Shown piece after piece: positions 20,803 through 29,699 of a stretch of DNA of 64,000 nucleotides. How positions within the stretch are numbered: position 1 is the stretch's first letter; every line of letters begins with the position of its first letter. The DNA is from Symbiodinium natans (Eukaryota; Sar; Dinophyceae; Suessiales; Symbiodiniaceae): assembly GCA_905221605.1 (NCBI GenBank), contig CAJNDS010000158.1, positions 168,999-232,998 on the forward strand. The letters are read 5' to 3'. A program made the translations under genes and the position numbers. Below the pieces are notes generated by a model that searched no databases, was not told the DNA's origin, and worked only from the letters and a program-made list of their open reading frames with translations.

Positions 20803-21215
20803 AAGACATGAAGGGTCAGTAGGAGGTTGAGAAAACTCCTAGGAATCTGCACTATAGTATTATAGCGGCGCCTGGCCGAAGCTATGCTGCTGGATCTTGA
20901 TGCCACCCGGTTCTGGAAGATGCTCCTGACTGTTGGCTGCTGCTGAACAGCACCATCAGCGCTCTAAACTTGAGGACACGCAAGTCCAGCACAAGACATG
21001 AAGGGTCAGTAGGAGGGTGAAAGAACTGAGAGAACTCCAAGGAATCTGCTTTTCATATTTTTATAGTGGCGCCTGGCCGAAGCGGTGCTGCTGGATCTTC
21101 GCGCCAACCGGTTCTGGAAGATGCTCCTGACTGTTGGCAGCAGCAGCAGCAACAGCAGCGGCACCATCAGCACTCCAAACTTGAGGACACGCAAGACATG
21201 AAGTCAGTAGGAGGT
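20740..21215. repeat. Triplicated leader-exon block, period 190-198 bp
   Basis: The block GACATGAAGGGTCAGTAGGAG and the adjacent hydrophobic leader coding sequence occur three times (near 20,811, 21,001 and 21,200). Minus-strand leaders are intact at about 20,802 (MMLLLLTTKPVPVAHA) and 21,194 (MVPLLLLLLLPTVRS) and decayed in the middle copy. Probably left by tandem duplication of the two paralogous genes. Confidence 0.8.
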
Positions 21216-21285
21216 TGTGGCTCGCGACATTACAGTCCTTCACCGCGGTATGGTCCTCGCCCAGGCTTTCCGATTTGCTAGGTAC

Positions 21286-22353
21286 CTCCGCAGCAACATC
21301 TTTGACTGTCGTCTTCACTTCCAGTATGTTCATACCAAAAGCACCGTAGCCCTCAGTCTCAGTGCGGATGCCGTTGCGGTTGTCCTGTATCTTGGTGGAG
21401 GATCCAGCAAAGCTTCTCCGCTCCTCATGCCGAAAATGTTCCTGACAAGAAACTGTTGCCCCCATGACCTTCAAATTGCTGGTCTCGGTGTGCACTTGCT
21501 TGGACTCAAATACGCCAGTCCTGTCATAGGCTGAAGTTTTGCTGTTCGACGATGACATGACGTCTGTGCCAAGAACCTTCACGGCATGGCCAAACGTCTC
21601 TTCTTTCGTGGAGGATGTCAGAGAGCTTTCTTCTTTCAGCAAGCGTTTTTGCGACACGCCTGTGTCACAATTGAGCATCTCAACACCCAGGACATCGAGA
21701 CCTCCAGCAACGCCATCAATGGTTTCATGAGTTGAAGATGACGAAGAGGAGAGCATGGAAGACTTCGCATGGGTCTCCTGTCTCTCTGTCCTGCCTACAT
21801 TGCCGCTGAGCCCGATGGCGCTTGCCAGCTCACTGGCAACGGGGACATGGGTGCCGGCGCACACATCTAACACGGTCCCGCCACCAACACGGAATTGGAC
21901 ACCCGTCTCCGTCTGTTGCTGGTGGACAGCTGTTCCATCCTTCAGTACAGCTTCCCCAGTTTTTTCTCGTACGCCTGCCGAAATACTTGAGCCGCCCGCT
22001 AGCTCCAGGCCCTTGCAAGTCGGCTCATTGATGAACCCAGTAGGAGCCAGAGGCACACCTCCTTTCTCCAACCCTGCCTCGCATGCCTTCAGCAGCAAAG
22101 GCTCTGCCACAGTCTCTCCGGTGGCATGCAACCTCTCCAATGTGGAGCCTTCTGCATTGCAAAATGCAGAAGCGGCCTGAAGAGTTTCCTGAACCGATGC
22201 AGGAACCGCGCTCTTCTCCAACATTGCAGATGGTCCCTTGTCGGCAAGAGCTCTCCCTGTGGTCTCACAGATCGTTTTCAGACCATGCTGCATGGCCGCC
22301 TGCTTCGAAGCGAACGTTGGATGCAAGCTGGCGGAGTTGACCCGCACTGCATT
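21286..22353 (-). CDS. Large exon of a paralogue of the J-domain gene
   Basis: 356 codons open in phase 0 from a GAGGTGTGCAG acceptor to a GCGGAG|GTACCT donor. It resembles the 20,038-19,341 exon of the downstream gene: a block ending in LKDGTAVHQQQTETGVQF here corresponds to LDGTVSQHTSGLQIGC there, followed in both by a G-V-L-D/G-V turn and IGLS/IGVT. It is rich in S, T, E and G, with no transmembrane segment. No J-domain exon follows before the leader-exon block, so this copy looks truncated at its 3' end. Function unknown; perhaps a surface or secreted protein. Confidence 0.65.
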
Positions 22354-22639
22354 CTGCACACCTCAGCTTTGGCAAACTATGCTGAATTCGAAGGAATGAA
22401 AGCATCTCTCGAAGAATCCACACGATGGTTTGAACTCTGTCCACTTCTTGCTTGCAGAATAAGTGAGTCATGCAGACAGCACGGTGGCAAAGGAGACAGG
22501 GACGTGCACTCCTTGTGGAAACTCACAAGTCTTTGAAGACGCTCAGCAAGGCATGCACGGAAGCGACAAATAACCCCCGTATTCGGGTCATAGGACACAC
22601 GACATTCGAGAAAAGCTGCTGATTCACAGCCCGCCGATG

Positions 22640-23030
22640 CTTCACACTTCTGCTGTCCATGTGAGGGGGGCTCTAGAACAGCCACCCCCACGCCCACCCC
22701 GCCGGACCCACAACCGAAAGCGCCGCAGCAGCAGCCGCCGCGCCGGCACAGCAGCAACAACAACAACGTCGACAAGAAGCACCAACAGCAGCACTGGTGG
22801 CAAGATGCAGAAAGCAAAAGCAGCAGGGGCAAACAGCAGCAGCAGAGCAGCAGCAGCGGCGGCGGCAGCAGCAACCTCAACAGAAGCAGCAGCAGGCCCT
22901 GGAGCTTCAGAGGAACAAGCACTGGCACGATGCATACAAACTCCGACGCAAAGGAGGCGAAGCCAACACTGAAAAACAGCAGTGGCATGATAAACAAGTT
23001 CAACAGAAAGAAAGCTGTTACTGTTAGCAT
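22640..23030. other. CAG/GCA trinucleotide-rich segment with overlapping open frames
   Basis: Imperfect CAG repeats at about 22,735-22,900. The plus strand reads polyQ with recurring W-H/W-D motifs (QHWWQDA, KHWHDAY, QQWHDKQ), though not all in one frame. The minus strand reads poly-L/poly-A. The coding strand is undecided. Confidence 0.5.
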
Positions 23031-23100
23031 AAGCCGATGCACTGTCACGGTCACTCCACAGACTGAGGCAACGGCCCTCACCAAGACCACTGACCCCTAC

Positions 23101-23743
23101 TTTCATGAGCTCATGCATCTTGCCGGAGGATGGCTGTGTGTCGGGCCTTTGCTCATCTGCATTTGATTTGGGTGTTCTTGGCGGCACCTTTCCTGGCATC
23201 GATTGGTGCTGGGCTGCACCCTCGTCAGGAGACTTCGGGGCCTGATGCCTTGTCCCCGTACATTTGCTTTTGTATGGCCCCCGATGTTTCATCCTCGTAC
23301 TTCCATCATAGAACCGATGATTGTGCTCGCCACATGTCTTGGGGCATTGCGAAGAGCAAGGCCCTTTGTTGGTATAGGACGAGATAGAGCCATCCTTCTG
23401 CTTCAGCAGGATCATCCTGCTTCTGCCATCACTTGTCCGAGTGTGCTTCACGCCCTTGGCGAAACCTGCGGCGGAGTACCTCCGATCCCGGCGCGCGTAT
23501 GCAGTCAGAAGAAAGCCAGCAATACTCTTGCCATGCCTGCCCTGGCTTCCAATCGCCCCCCGATGGTCACAAACACGTGGCTTGCCCATAAGATGACTCA
23601 ACGACTCTGCTACTACAAGGCCTATGCAAAAGCTACCAGCTTGAGCCGACCCTTGGAGCTGATTGATATCGCAGAAGTCAGCAAGACATGCCAGCCGCTG
23701 GGTACCGAGGCTGCAACGATGCTCTACTTGGAGGCCCTTGTGA
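23101..23743 (-). CDS. Long exon of an unknown Cys/His/Lys-rich protein
   Basis: 214 codons are open from a CCTACTTAAG acceptor to a CATGAAA|GTAGGG donor. Sequence features include CSLGTQRLACLADFC near the start, a basic middle (YARRDRR, SDGRSRMILLKQKDG), a Cys/His cluster (CSSQCPKTCGEHNH) and a Pro/Lys-rich end. The 181-codon plus-strand frame over the same DNA looks like its shadow. It may be the upstream part of another gene in this minus-strand cluster. Function unknown. Confidence 0.5.
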
Positions 23744-23960
23744 CTTAAGTAGGGTAATGAAGTAAGGCGGGATATGGGGATTATAAGGCTTCTAGGGGAT
23801 ACTTGGTAGACTTACTAAGTCACCAGAGCTTCCAAGTATTCAAGCAAGCAGCAGCTTGCGTCCGTCGCAGAAGCACTGGAGAAGTTGCTCCAGTGGGTCG
23901 GGTTTAGGGTATAGGGTATAGGGTTTAGGGTTTAGGGTTTCGGGTTCAGGGCAGAGGGCA

Positions 23961-24061
23961 TCACGAAGCCAAAGCCACCCCGGCCTCATAGGCAAAGTCC
24001 TTGCCGTGGGCAGTGCCGGTGGCACGGGCGACGTGGCTGTACTTCCTTTGATCCGGGTGCC
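23961..24061 (-). CDS. Terminal exon-like island
   Basis: The acceptor is a telomere heptamer (GGTTTAG|GG). The frame reads HPDQRKYSHVARATGTAHG and ends in TGA after 32 codons. High GC at third positions looks coding. The leading HPD is not a J-domain, since helix II and III motifs are absent. Confidence 0.4.
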
Positions 24062-24371
24062 CTAAACCCTAAACCCTAGAAACCCCAAAACCCTAGAAAC
24101 CCTAAACCCTAAACCCCAAACCCTAAATCCTAAATCCTAAACCCTAAGCCCTAAGCCCTACACCCTCAATCCTGAAGCCCAAAAAACCTGCACCCTGACT
24201 GCGTTCCCTCAATGCCAGACCCTAAACTCCTGAACCTTCAACTCCCGAACTTCTGAAACGTTTTCAACCGCAACGTCCTAAAGCACTGGACCCTAAGATC
24301 CTGACACTCCTAAAAGCACTAAACCCTAAACCCTAAACCCTAAATCCTAAACCCTAAACTCTAAACCCTAC
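24062..24371. repeat. Degenerate CCCTAAA mosaic
   Basis: Mixed CCCTAAA, CCCTAGAAA and CCCTAAG units with short spacers. No gene seen. Confidence 0.8.
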
Positions 24372-24443
24372 CCGCTGAATTGTGTATCCAAAGGTCTCCC
24401 AGATGGGCAGCTTCTCCTCAGCCGACTTCTGTGGTAGGGGCTC
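24372..24443 (-). CDS. Exon-like island, 24 codons
   Basis: Reads PLPQKSAEEKLPIWETFGYT and closes at CAGCGG|GTAGGG. Acceptor ACTGGAG. No family recognised. Confidence 0.35.
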
Positions 24444-25341
24444 CTCCAGTTGTGTTTAGGAGTAGGGTCTAGGGTTTGGGGTTTAGGGTGTGTTTGGGGT
24501 TTGGGGTTTAGGGTTTAGCTTGCTGAAGGCTCTTGGGATGTCGGCTTAAGGCATGGGCTGCAGGGTTCAGGGTGTAGGATATAAGCTCGTTTGCTCCCTA
24601 TAGTTTGGGTTACCAACAACCAAACAGCCGTTCTGTTCATCAACTCCATGCAAGATGATCAAAAACCCCAAGCCCTAAACCTTAAACCTCTTGCCATTCA
24701 CCCCACTCGCTCCACAACCGAGGGCTTGGGGAGCCCAAACCCTGCTCGGTTCTGGCCTCAAGCAGTCTGCGGAAGACCTGGAGGTAGGCCTGGGCTTTTG
24801 GGTTTAGGTCTTCTAGGGTCTGGGGTTTAGGGCTCAGGCTTGCTTCTGGATGCCCATGGCCTGTGGGTTAGGCTTCGTAGGTCTAGTTTCCGGTCGAGGG
24901 CCTCGGCTTCACGGACCTAGGAATGACAAGGTATACTGTCAAGGGGCGTATGAGGGCACCGAACCCCTGGAACATGGTAATAAGGGCTTAGTCTGCGTCC
25001 TGGCTTAATGGTCGTGACGGGCTTGTTAGGATTGAGGGCTTAGGGCTTATCGGGCCTAAGGCATGCCGGCTTGCAGCATTCGGCAAGCAGCAACTACCCC
25101 CCCCCCCTCACATCGCGATCATCAACTTCCCAAAAGCACGCTGAGAAAGCAAGAGGCGTTCGCAACCCTCACAGGGTTTGGGGGCGTGTGTCCCTAAACC
25201 CCACACCTGTAACCATCCCCTTAACGCCAAACCCTAAATTTTGAACACTCGAAAGTGCCCCAAAGGTTCAGGGTTTAGGGAAAACCTCAACCCCGCTGAG
25301 TCCTGAATCCTCTGAACCCTATCAGTCTCAAACTGCATCAG
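24444..25341. other. Degenerate telomere mosaic
   Basis: Scattered TTTAGGG variants and single-copy spacers. An open plus-strand island near 25,100-25,168 ends at CACAGG|GTTTGG. Nothing identified with confidence. Confidence 0.5.
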
Positions 25342-25397
25342 CCACGGCGCCTCCAGATTTTGAGAGCCCTGAATATGCTGGTCGACACCTGTGCGAG
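25342..25397 (+). CDS. Exon-like island
   Basis: Reads PRRLQILRALNMLVDTCA between an AACTGCATCAG acceptor and a consensus-like GCGAG|GTAAAG donor at the edge of a TTTAGGG array. Confidence 0.4.
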
Positions 25398-25403
25398 GTA
25401 AAG

Positions 25404-25462
25404 GGTTTAGGGTTTAGGGTTTAGAGTAGGCCCTAAACCCTAAACCCTAAACCCTAAACCCT
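25404..25462. repeat. Head-to-head telomere-like repeats (TTTAGGG then CCCTAAA)
   Basis: Three TTTAGGG units run into five CCCTAAA units through GAGTAGG. This is the orientation expected of a telomere-telomere fusion, or of a foldback. Confidence 0.9.
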
Positions 25463-25558
25463 TAGGGCCCTTGCAGGCCTTGGGCTCCTCCAAAAGAAGG
25501 TTGGGCCAGACTCGCCCCCCAACTGCCACCCGCGTCAGGGCATGCTTGAGACCCTCTT

Positions 25559-25670
25559 TTCTTGGCTGCACTTAGGAGGGTAGCTAAAAACCAAAAGTTT
25601 AGCTGCCTTATTAAGAAACCCAAGAAACCCAAAAAGGCTAAGGATCTAAAGTTCCGGCAAAGCACCACAA
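25559..25670 (+). repeat. Dispersed 115-bp repeat, copy 2 of 3
   Basis: Same start, core and end blocks as 8892-9003, with more substitutions. Confidence 0.85.
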
Positions 25671-25834
25671 AGTCTTATAAGGCCTCAGGAGCACTTGGGG
25701 CGGGGTTTGCTGGCTGTTTTCGAGGTTGAAGTGTTCCGTTTTAGGGACCTGCTGTTGGGGCTTGCAGGTTGTACGGATGTAGGGTTCACGGCTAAGCGGA
25801 GTTGGGAAGGTACTTTTGACGCCTGTGTAGTTTC

Positions 25835-25935
25835 TATATTCCCCTTAGAACCCTGATAAAAATGATATGTTTAATATCCTCTTGCGTTTTATATAAAACA
25901 AAAAATAAAAACATAAATCCCAAGGGGGATAGAGG
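25835..25935. repeat. AT-rich dispersed repeat, copy 1 of 2
   Basis: Shares TATCCTCTTGGGTTTTTATAT-like and ATCCCAAG blocks with 33,068-33,188. Confidence 0.7.
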
Positions 25936-26059
25936 TTTAGGATCTAGGGCAGCAGGTCCGTCAAGGGTTTCGGGTTTACAAGGCTAAGGCTCATGTGAGC
26001 TTCGAGCCCCAAAACCCAAAAGCACTAGTTCAAGGAACCGTAGGCTGAGAGTTTAGGAA

Positions 26060-26962
26060 AATGCCTAAACCCGAACCTCCAAATCCTAAACCTCTAACTC
26101 AATCAAAGCCCTCGCTCAGAGGGCCCAGAGATAGAAGAATCACAGGGGGTGGGGTTCTGAATGGAAGTTGGGTGCTGGGTTTAGGGACAAACCTTGAACC
26201 CCCAAAACCCACAACATCCCACAACCCTAAACCTCAGCCCCGAAACCCGAAGCCCTAAACCCTAAACCCGAAATCCTAAACCTCAGCCGAAGAGAATGAT
26301 AGCAAATATCCTCGGCCTTCGCAGCTCACCAGCGTAACTGGGACCGAGGTGTACCCCCAACCTCACTTCTCATTGGGTTTAGGGTTTAGGGTTTGGGGTT
26401 TGGGGTTTGGGGTTTGCGGGCTTGGGGGCTTGTGGGCTTCGGGGCTTGGGGTCTTGGGGTGGAGAGGCTGCGATGTTTAAGGTGTAACAGGGGCTTGACA
26501 GGCTGAGGAGATTGGGGATTTGAGGAGGGGTTGGGGTAGGGGTTTAGGCGGCTTTGGGGTGTCCAAGGGTTTAATGTTTGTTTAGGGTTTAGGGTTTGGG
26601 GTTTAGGGGATTTGGGGTTTGGGGTAGGGGTTGGCCGGTTTAGGGGTTTAGCGTTCGTGATGCCAGTGCGTGCTGCCTGGTGGACCAGTGGAGGGCTGAC
26701 CCTAAACCCGAAACCTTAAAATTGATTAAAAGGCCTGAGCCAGGCTGTAACTCGAGACAGCAGCCCTAAACCCTACCTAAACCCTAAACCCTATAAACCC
26801 TAAACCCTAACCCCTAAACCCTAACCCCTAAACCCTAACCCCTAAACCCTAAAAGCTAAACCCTAAACCCTAAACCCTAAAAACTAAACCCTAAAAACTA
26901 AACCCTAAACGCTAAACGCTAAACGCTGAACCCTAAACCCTAAACCCTAAACCCCGGGGGAG
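26060..26962. other. Telomere variant mosaic with exon-like islands
   Basis: TTTGGGG units at 26,390-26,420 and mixed CCCTAAA/CCCCTAA units at 26,760-26,960. Plus-strand island 26,325-26,376 reads LTSVTGTEVYPQPHFSL (acceptor GGCCTTCGCAG), but a minus frame is equally open. Another island near 26,647-26,697 reads VRDASACCLVDQWRAD after TTTAG. Confidence 0.6.
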
Positions 26963-27296
26963 GAAGGCAAGGCATCCAAGGATGACAAGGGGACCCGGGG
27001 CCCAGAAACGAGGCGAAAGGCCCACGGGGCCAAAAGGAAACGAGGGACCCTCATGGTTTAGGGTTTAGGGTTTAGGGTTTAGGGTGTAGGGTTTAGGGTC
27101 CATGTACCTAAATAGGGAATACTTGGGCCTTAAAGTACTTCCTCTAAGGACTTTGGGGCCCAAGTATACAATAATTAGGTACATGGACCCTTAGGGCTAC
27201 CCCAACAAGACCCAAGAGCAACCGCGGAACATAAAGGGCTTAGAAGGGAACCTAAGCCCTAAAAAAGGGAAGGAGGGTCCTAGTCCTACACCCTAA
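26963..27296 (+). CDS. Two-exon gene model, basic protein
   Basis: Exon 1 (26,963-27,055, 31 codons) is lysine/arginine-rich (KASKDDKGTRGPETRRK, then AKRKRG, a nuclear-localisation-like cluster) and closes at CTCATG|GTTTAG. Exon 2 (27,195-27,296) opens after GGACCCTTAG, reads GYPNKTQEQPRNIKGLEG and ends in CCCTAA. Phase 0 is preserved. The 139-bp intron consists of a short TTTAGGG array plus a GGTCCATGTACC MITE. Function unknown. Confidence 0.42.
27096..27194. mobile_element. MITE, GGGTCCATGTACC family
   Basis: Left end GGGTCCATGTACCTAAATA and inverted right end AAGGGTCCATGTACCTAATT, with GGGCCTTAAAG/GGGGCCCAAG inner arms. Other copies: 13,506-13,616, 27,786-27,894 and 41,978-42,078. Confidence 0.85.
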
Positions 27297-27748
27297 ACCC
27301 TAAGCCCTAAAGCCCCCCCCAAAAAAAGGGTAATGTGGGCCAAACCTTTAGCTTGCAGGGCTAGGGGATCTGGCCTTCCGGTACAAAGTTTCCTGGTTTT
27401 GGAACTCTCTGGGCCGTTGAGATTGCAAGACTTTGGGGTTGGGGCTTGTGGCTTTGGGGGGTTTAGGGATGCATAGTTCAGTGTGGAGGGACTAGGGATG
27501 CAGCTCGCCATCAGCTCACACAGACGTCGAGCCCTAAGCCCATACTGTGCCTCAATGACCCAAGCACCCTTAAACAAGCCCAGGTTCTATACACAACTCC
27601 CCTACTGTGGAGTAGACCCTGGAAAAGTATGAACTTTTTAGGTGTAAGTAGCCACGTTTAGGGTTTACGGTTTATATAGGGTTTAGGGTTTAGGGCCTAG
27701 GGTTTATGGCTAAGTAGCTAGAATAGGAACCCAGAAACGCAAAGAGTA

Positions 27749-28027
27749 TCAAAGTAGAGTACTCCAAAACTCAGTATTCCTTTCCCTAAGGGTCCATGTA
27801 CCTCATTATTCTGTACTTGGGCCTTAAAGTCCCTAGATAGGAGGTACTTTAAGGCCCAAGTATTCCTTATTTACTGTAGGTACATGGACCCTGAGGGTTT
27901 GTTCAAGGCTACTCCCGGTGCACCCCGACTCTTGGCAGAGTGGCCGTAGAAGATCTCGGCGTACTTGCGCTGGATCTCAAAAGTTCCCTCGCCGCTCTGC
28001 AGCCACTCGCGGAGGCCCTGGTCGACC
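27749..28027 (-). CDS. Two-exon gene model split by a GTCCATGTACC MITE
   Basis: Exon 1 (28,027-27,890, 45 codons) opens after a telomere-like GCTTAG and reads LREWLQSGEGTFEIQRKYAE, a strongly coding-like sequence. It closes at CCTCAGG|GTCCATG. Exon 2 (27,785-27,749) opens after GGACCCTTAG and reads ERNTEFWSTLL, then TGA. The intron (27,786-27,889) is exactly the palindromic element, with GT and AG supplied by its ends. Phase 2 is kept. Family unknown. Confidence 0.48.
27786..27894. mobile_element. MITE, GGGTCCATGTACC family, as intron
   Basis: Terminal inverted repeats AAGGGTCCATGTACCTCA and, inverted, CAGGGTCCATGTACCTAC. Inner palindrome TACTTGGGCCTTAAAG / CTTTAAGGCCCAAGTA. Confidence 0.85.
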
Positions 28028-28395
28028 CTAAGCCCTAAGCCCTAAGCCCTAAGCCCTAAGCCCTAAACCCTAAACCCTAAACCCTAAACCCTAAACACTA
28101 AACCTTAACCCTGAAGCCTAAACCCTGAAGCCTGAAGCCTAAAGCCTACAGCCTGAACCCTAGACGGTAAGGCCTCACCTCGGAGCCCAAACCCCAAGCC
28201 CGAAACCCCCCAACCAAACCCCAAACCCTAAACCCTTAGGGACAACGTGGGAAGCTTGCACCATATATGGCCCCTTCTCCGAAAAGCTTTGTGTTGAAGT
28301 CCGCCCTGAATCGCCCTCAATACCCAAAACCCCAAAAGGCCCTAAACCCTGGCCCTAAACCCTAAACCCTAAACCCTAAACCCTAAACCCCAAAC

Positions 28396-28553
28396 CTCAG
28401 AGCCCCAGCCTCCGTCGGAATTTTTGCTTCGGAGGCGGCCTGTGGTGAGCCCCCGCAACACAGCGCTGAGCGGTATAATTTCGGCATAGTACGCACATGG
28501 AGGCGTGCATTCCTTGTCTTCGGACTTCGCAAATGGGATATAACTTTGCCATC
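28396..28553 (-). CDS. Exon-like island, 52 codons
   Basis: Good splice sites (AACCCTTTTTCAG; CTCTGAG|GTTTGG) bound a block reading WQSYIPFAKSEDKECTPP, then CAYYAEIIPLSAVLRGL. A second frame with an internal ATG is also open, so the frame is provisional. Unknown family. Confidence 0.42.
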
Positions 28554-28710
28554 CTGAAAAGGGTTTTTGGTTTAGAGTTTAGGGTTATGACGGTCACATC
28601 CTGTGCGTGACTTAGTCTAGGAGGCGTTGGCCTGGAGCCTAACAAAACCGAAACTGGGACTTCAGAACTCGGCTTAAGGATTAACTACGGTTCAAGGCGC
28701 CCTATAGCCC

Positions 28711-28793
28711 TCAAAGAGCCAGACAAGTTGGGCAAGCGGCCTCCAGGAGCACCTGGTGGTCGGCCAGAACCTGGCCCTCAGAGAAGTACTTGC
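28711..28793 (-). CDS. Exon-like island
   Basis: After CTAAGTCCAG the frame reads KYFSEGQVLADHQVLLEA, then TGA. A CACCAG|GTGCTC donor lies inside. Coding-like, unknown. Confidence 0.4.
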
Positions 28794-29050
28794 CTGGACT
28801 TAGGGTTTAGGGTTTAGGGTTTAGGGTCTAGGGTCTAGGTTTTAGGGTTTAGGGTTTAGGGTTTAGGGTTTGGGGTTTGGGGTTTAGGATCCAGGAAGGT
28901 TTGGGGCATCGTTCGGGTGTGGGGCGTAGGGTTCAGGAGCAACCTAACAAAATGAAATTCGGGGTACCTTATTGGGGCCCCTTATTATGAGGGGATCCTA
29001 CTATTTTGGGGTCTCTCTTAGGGGTCCCCTACTTTCGTAAACCCGCAAAG

Positions 29051-29169
29051 AGGAAAAGCAACCGTAGGTACCCCCTTGGAAAGGGGACGGGGGGGGGTGG
29101 GTCCTGGAAGCCCACATCCCTCAGAGAGATCCACGTTCACTTCCGAGGCTGTCACTTCAAAGACCCGAG
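29051..29169 (+). CDS. Exon-like island after a MITE
   Basis: Begins just after a GTTTCCGAAA-family element (28,951-29,046) with acceptor ACCCGCAAAG. Reads RKSNRRYPLGKG, then LREIHVHFRGCHFKDPR, and closes at CCCGAG|GTGTGG (39 codons). Confidence 0.38.
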
Positions 29170-29171
29170 GT

Positions 29172-29240
29172 GTGGTGTTAAGGGTTAAGGGTTAAGGGTT
29201 AAGGGTTAAGGGTTAAGGGTGAAGGGTGAAGGGTTAAGGG
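29172..29240. repeat. (TTAAGGG)n variant array
   Basis: About eight copies of the uniform variant TTAAGGG, ending in TGAAGGG units. A locally homogenised telomere variant. Confidence 0.92.
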
Positions 29241-29574
29241 TTTGGGGTTTAGGGTTTAGGGTTTCAGGAGGGCGCCCCCTAGGTTTAGGGAGGGGATGGT
29301 TGTGCGTGTGTGTCTGTTGGTGTGCTTTGTGTGAGTCATGTATGTGGTGTATGTGGTACTTGCATGTTTCGGCAGATTCAGAGCGTTGATTCTATGATCT
29401 TTTTGCTTCTAAGGCTTAAGGAAAACAGTAAAGTGGTTAAATCCCTGAGGGTCTAGGGTTACGGTTTTGCAATGCCCTCAACCTTAAACTCCAAACCTTT
29501 AACCTCTTATAGGGTTTAAACCCTAAAGGGCTAACCCCGGTAGGGTAGCTAGGTTTAAGCCTTAAACCCTACAC

Positions 29575-29690
29575 CTCAGACAATTTCACGGGCAAAAACC
29601 CGCACGCCAAGATGCGGGAGAGGATTTCGAAGAAGTCCTCTCTCACCTCCGGGCTCTGCTCGCGCTGCACCTGGCCAGGGCTGGGCCTCC
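29575..29690 (-). CDS. Exon-like island, possible HEAT-type helix pair
   Basis: Bounded by GAAATCTTAG and TCTGAG|GTGTAG; 38 codons including EVREDFFEILSRILACGFLP. The D-F-F-x-L/I-x-S-R pattern faintly recalls importin/transportin-type HEAT repeats, but this is a weak impression. A plus-strand frame (NFTGKNPHAKMRER) is also open. Confidence 0.35.
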
Positions 29691-29699
29691 CTAAGATTT

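Noticed and set aside
23203-23748. 181-codon plus-strand gene
   Set aside because: Overlaps the better minus-strand exon, has no splice context, and its sequence looks like an antisense shadow.
23961-24061. Second J-domain because of HPD
   Set aside because: HPD is at the start of the island with no helix II before it and no helix III pattern after it.
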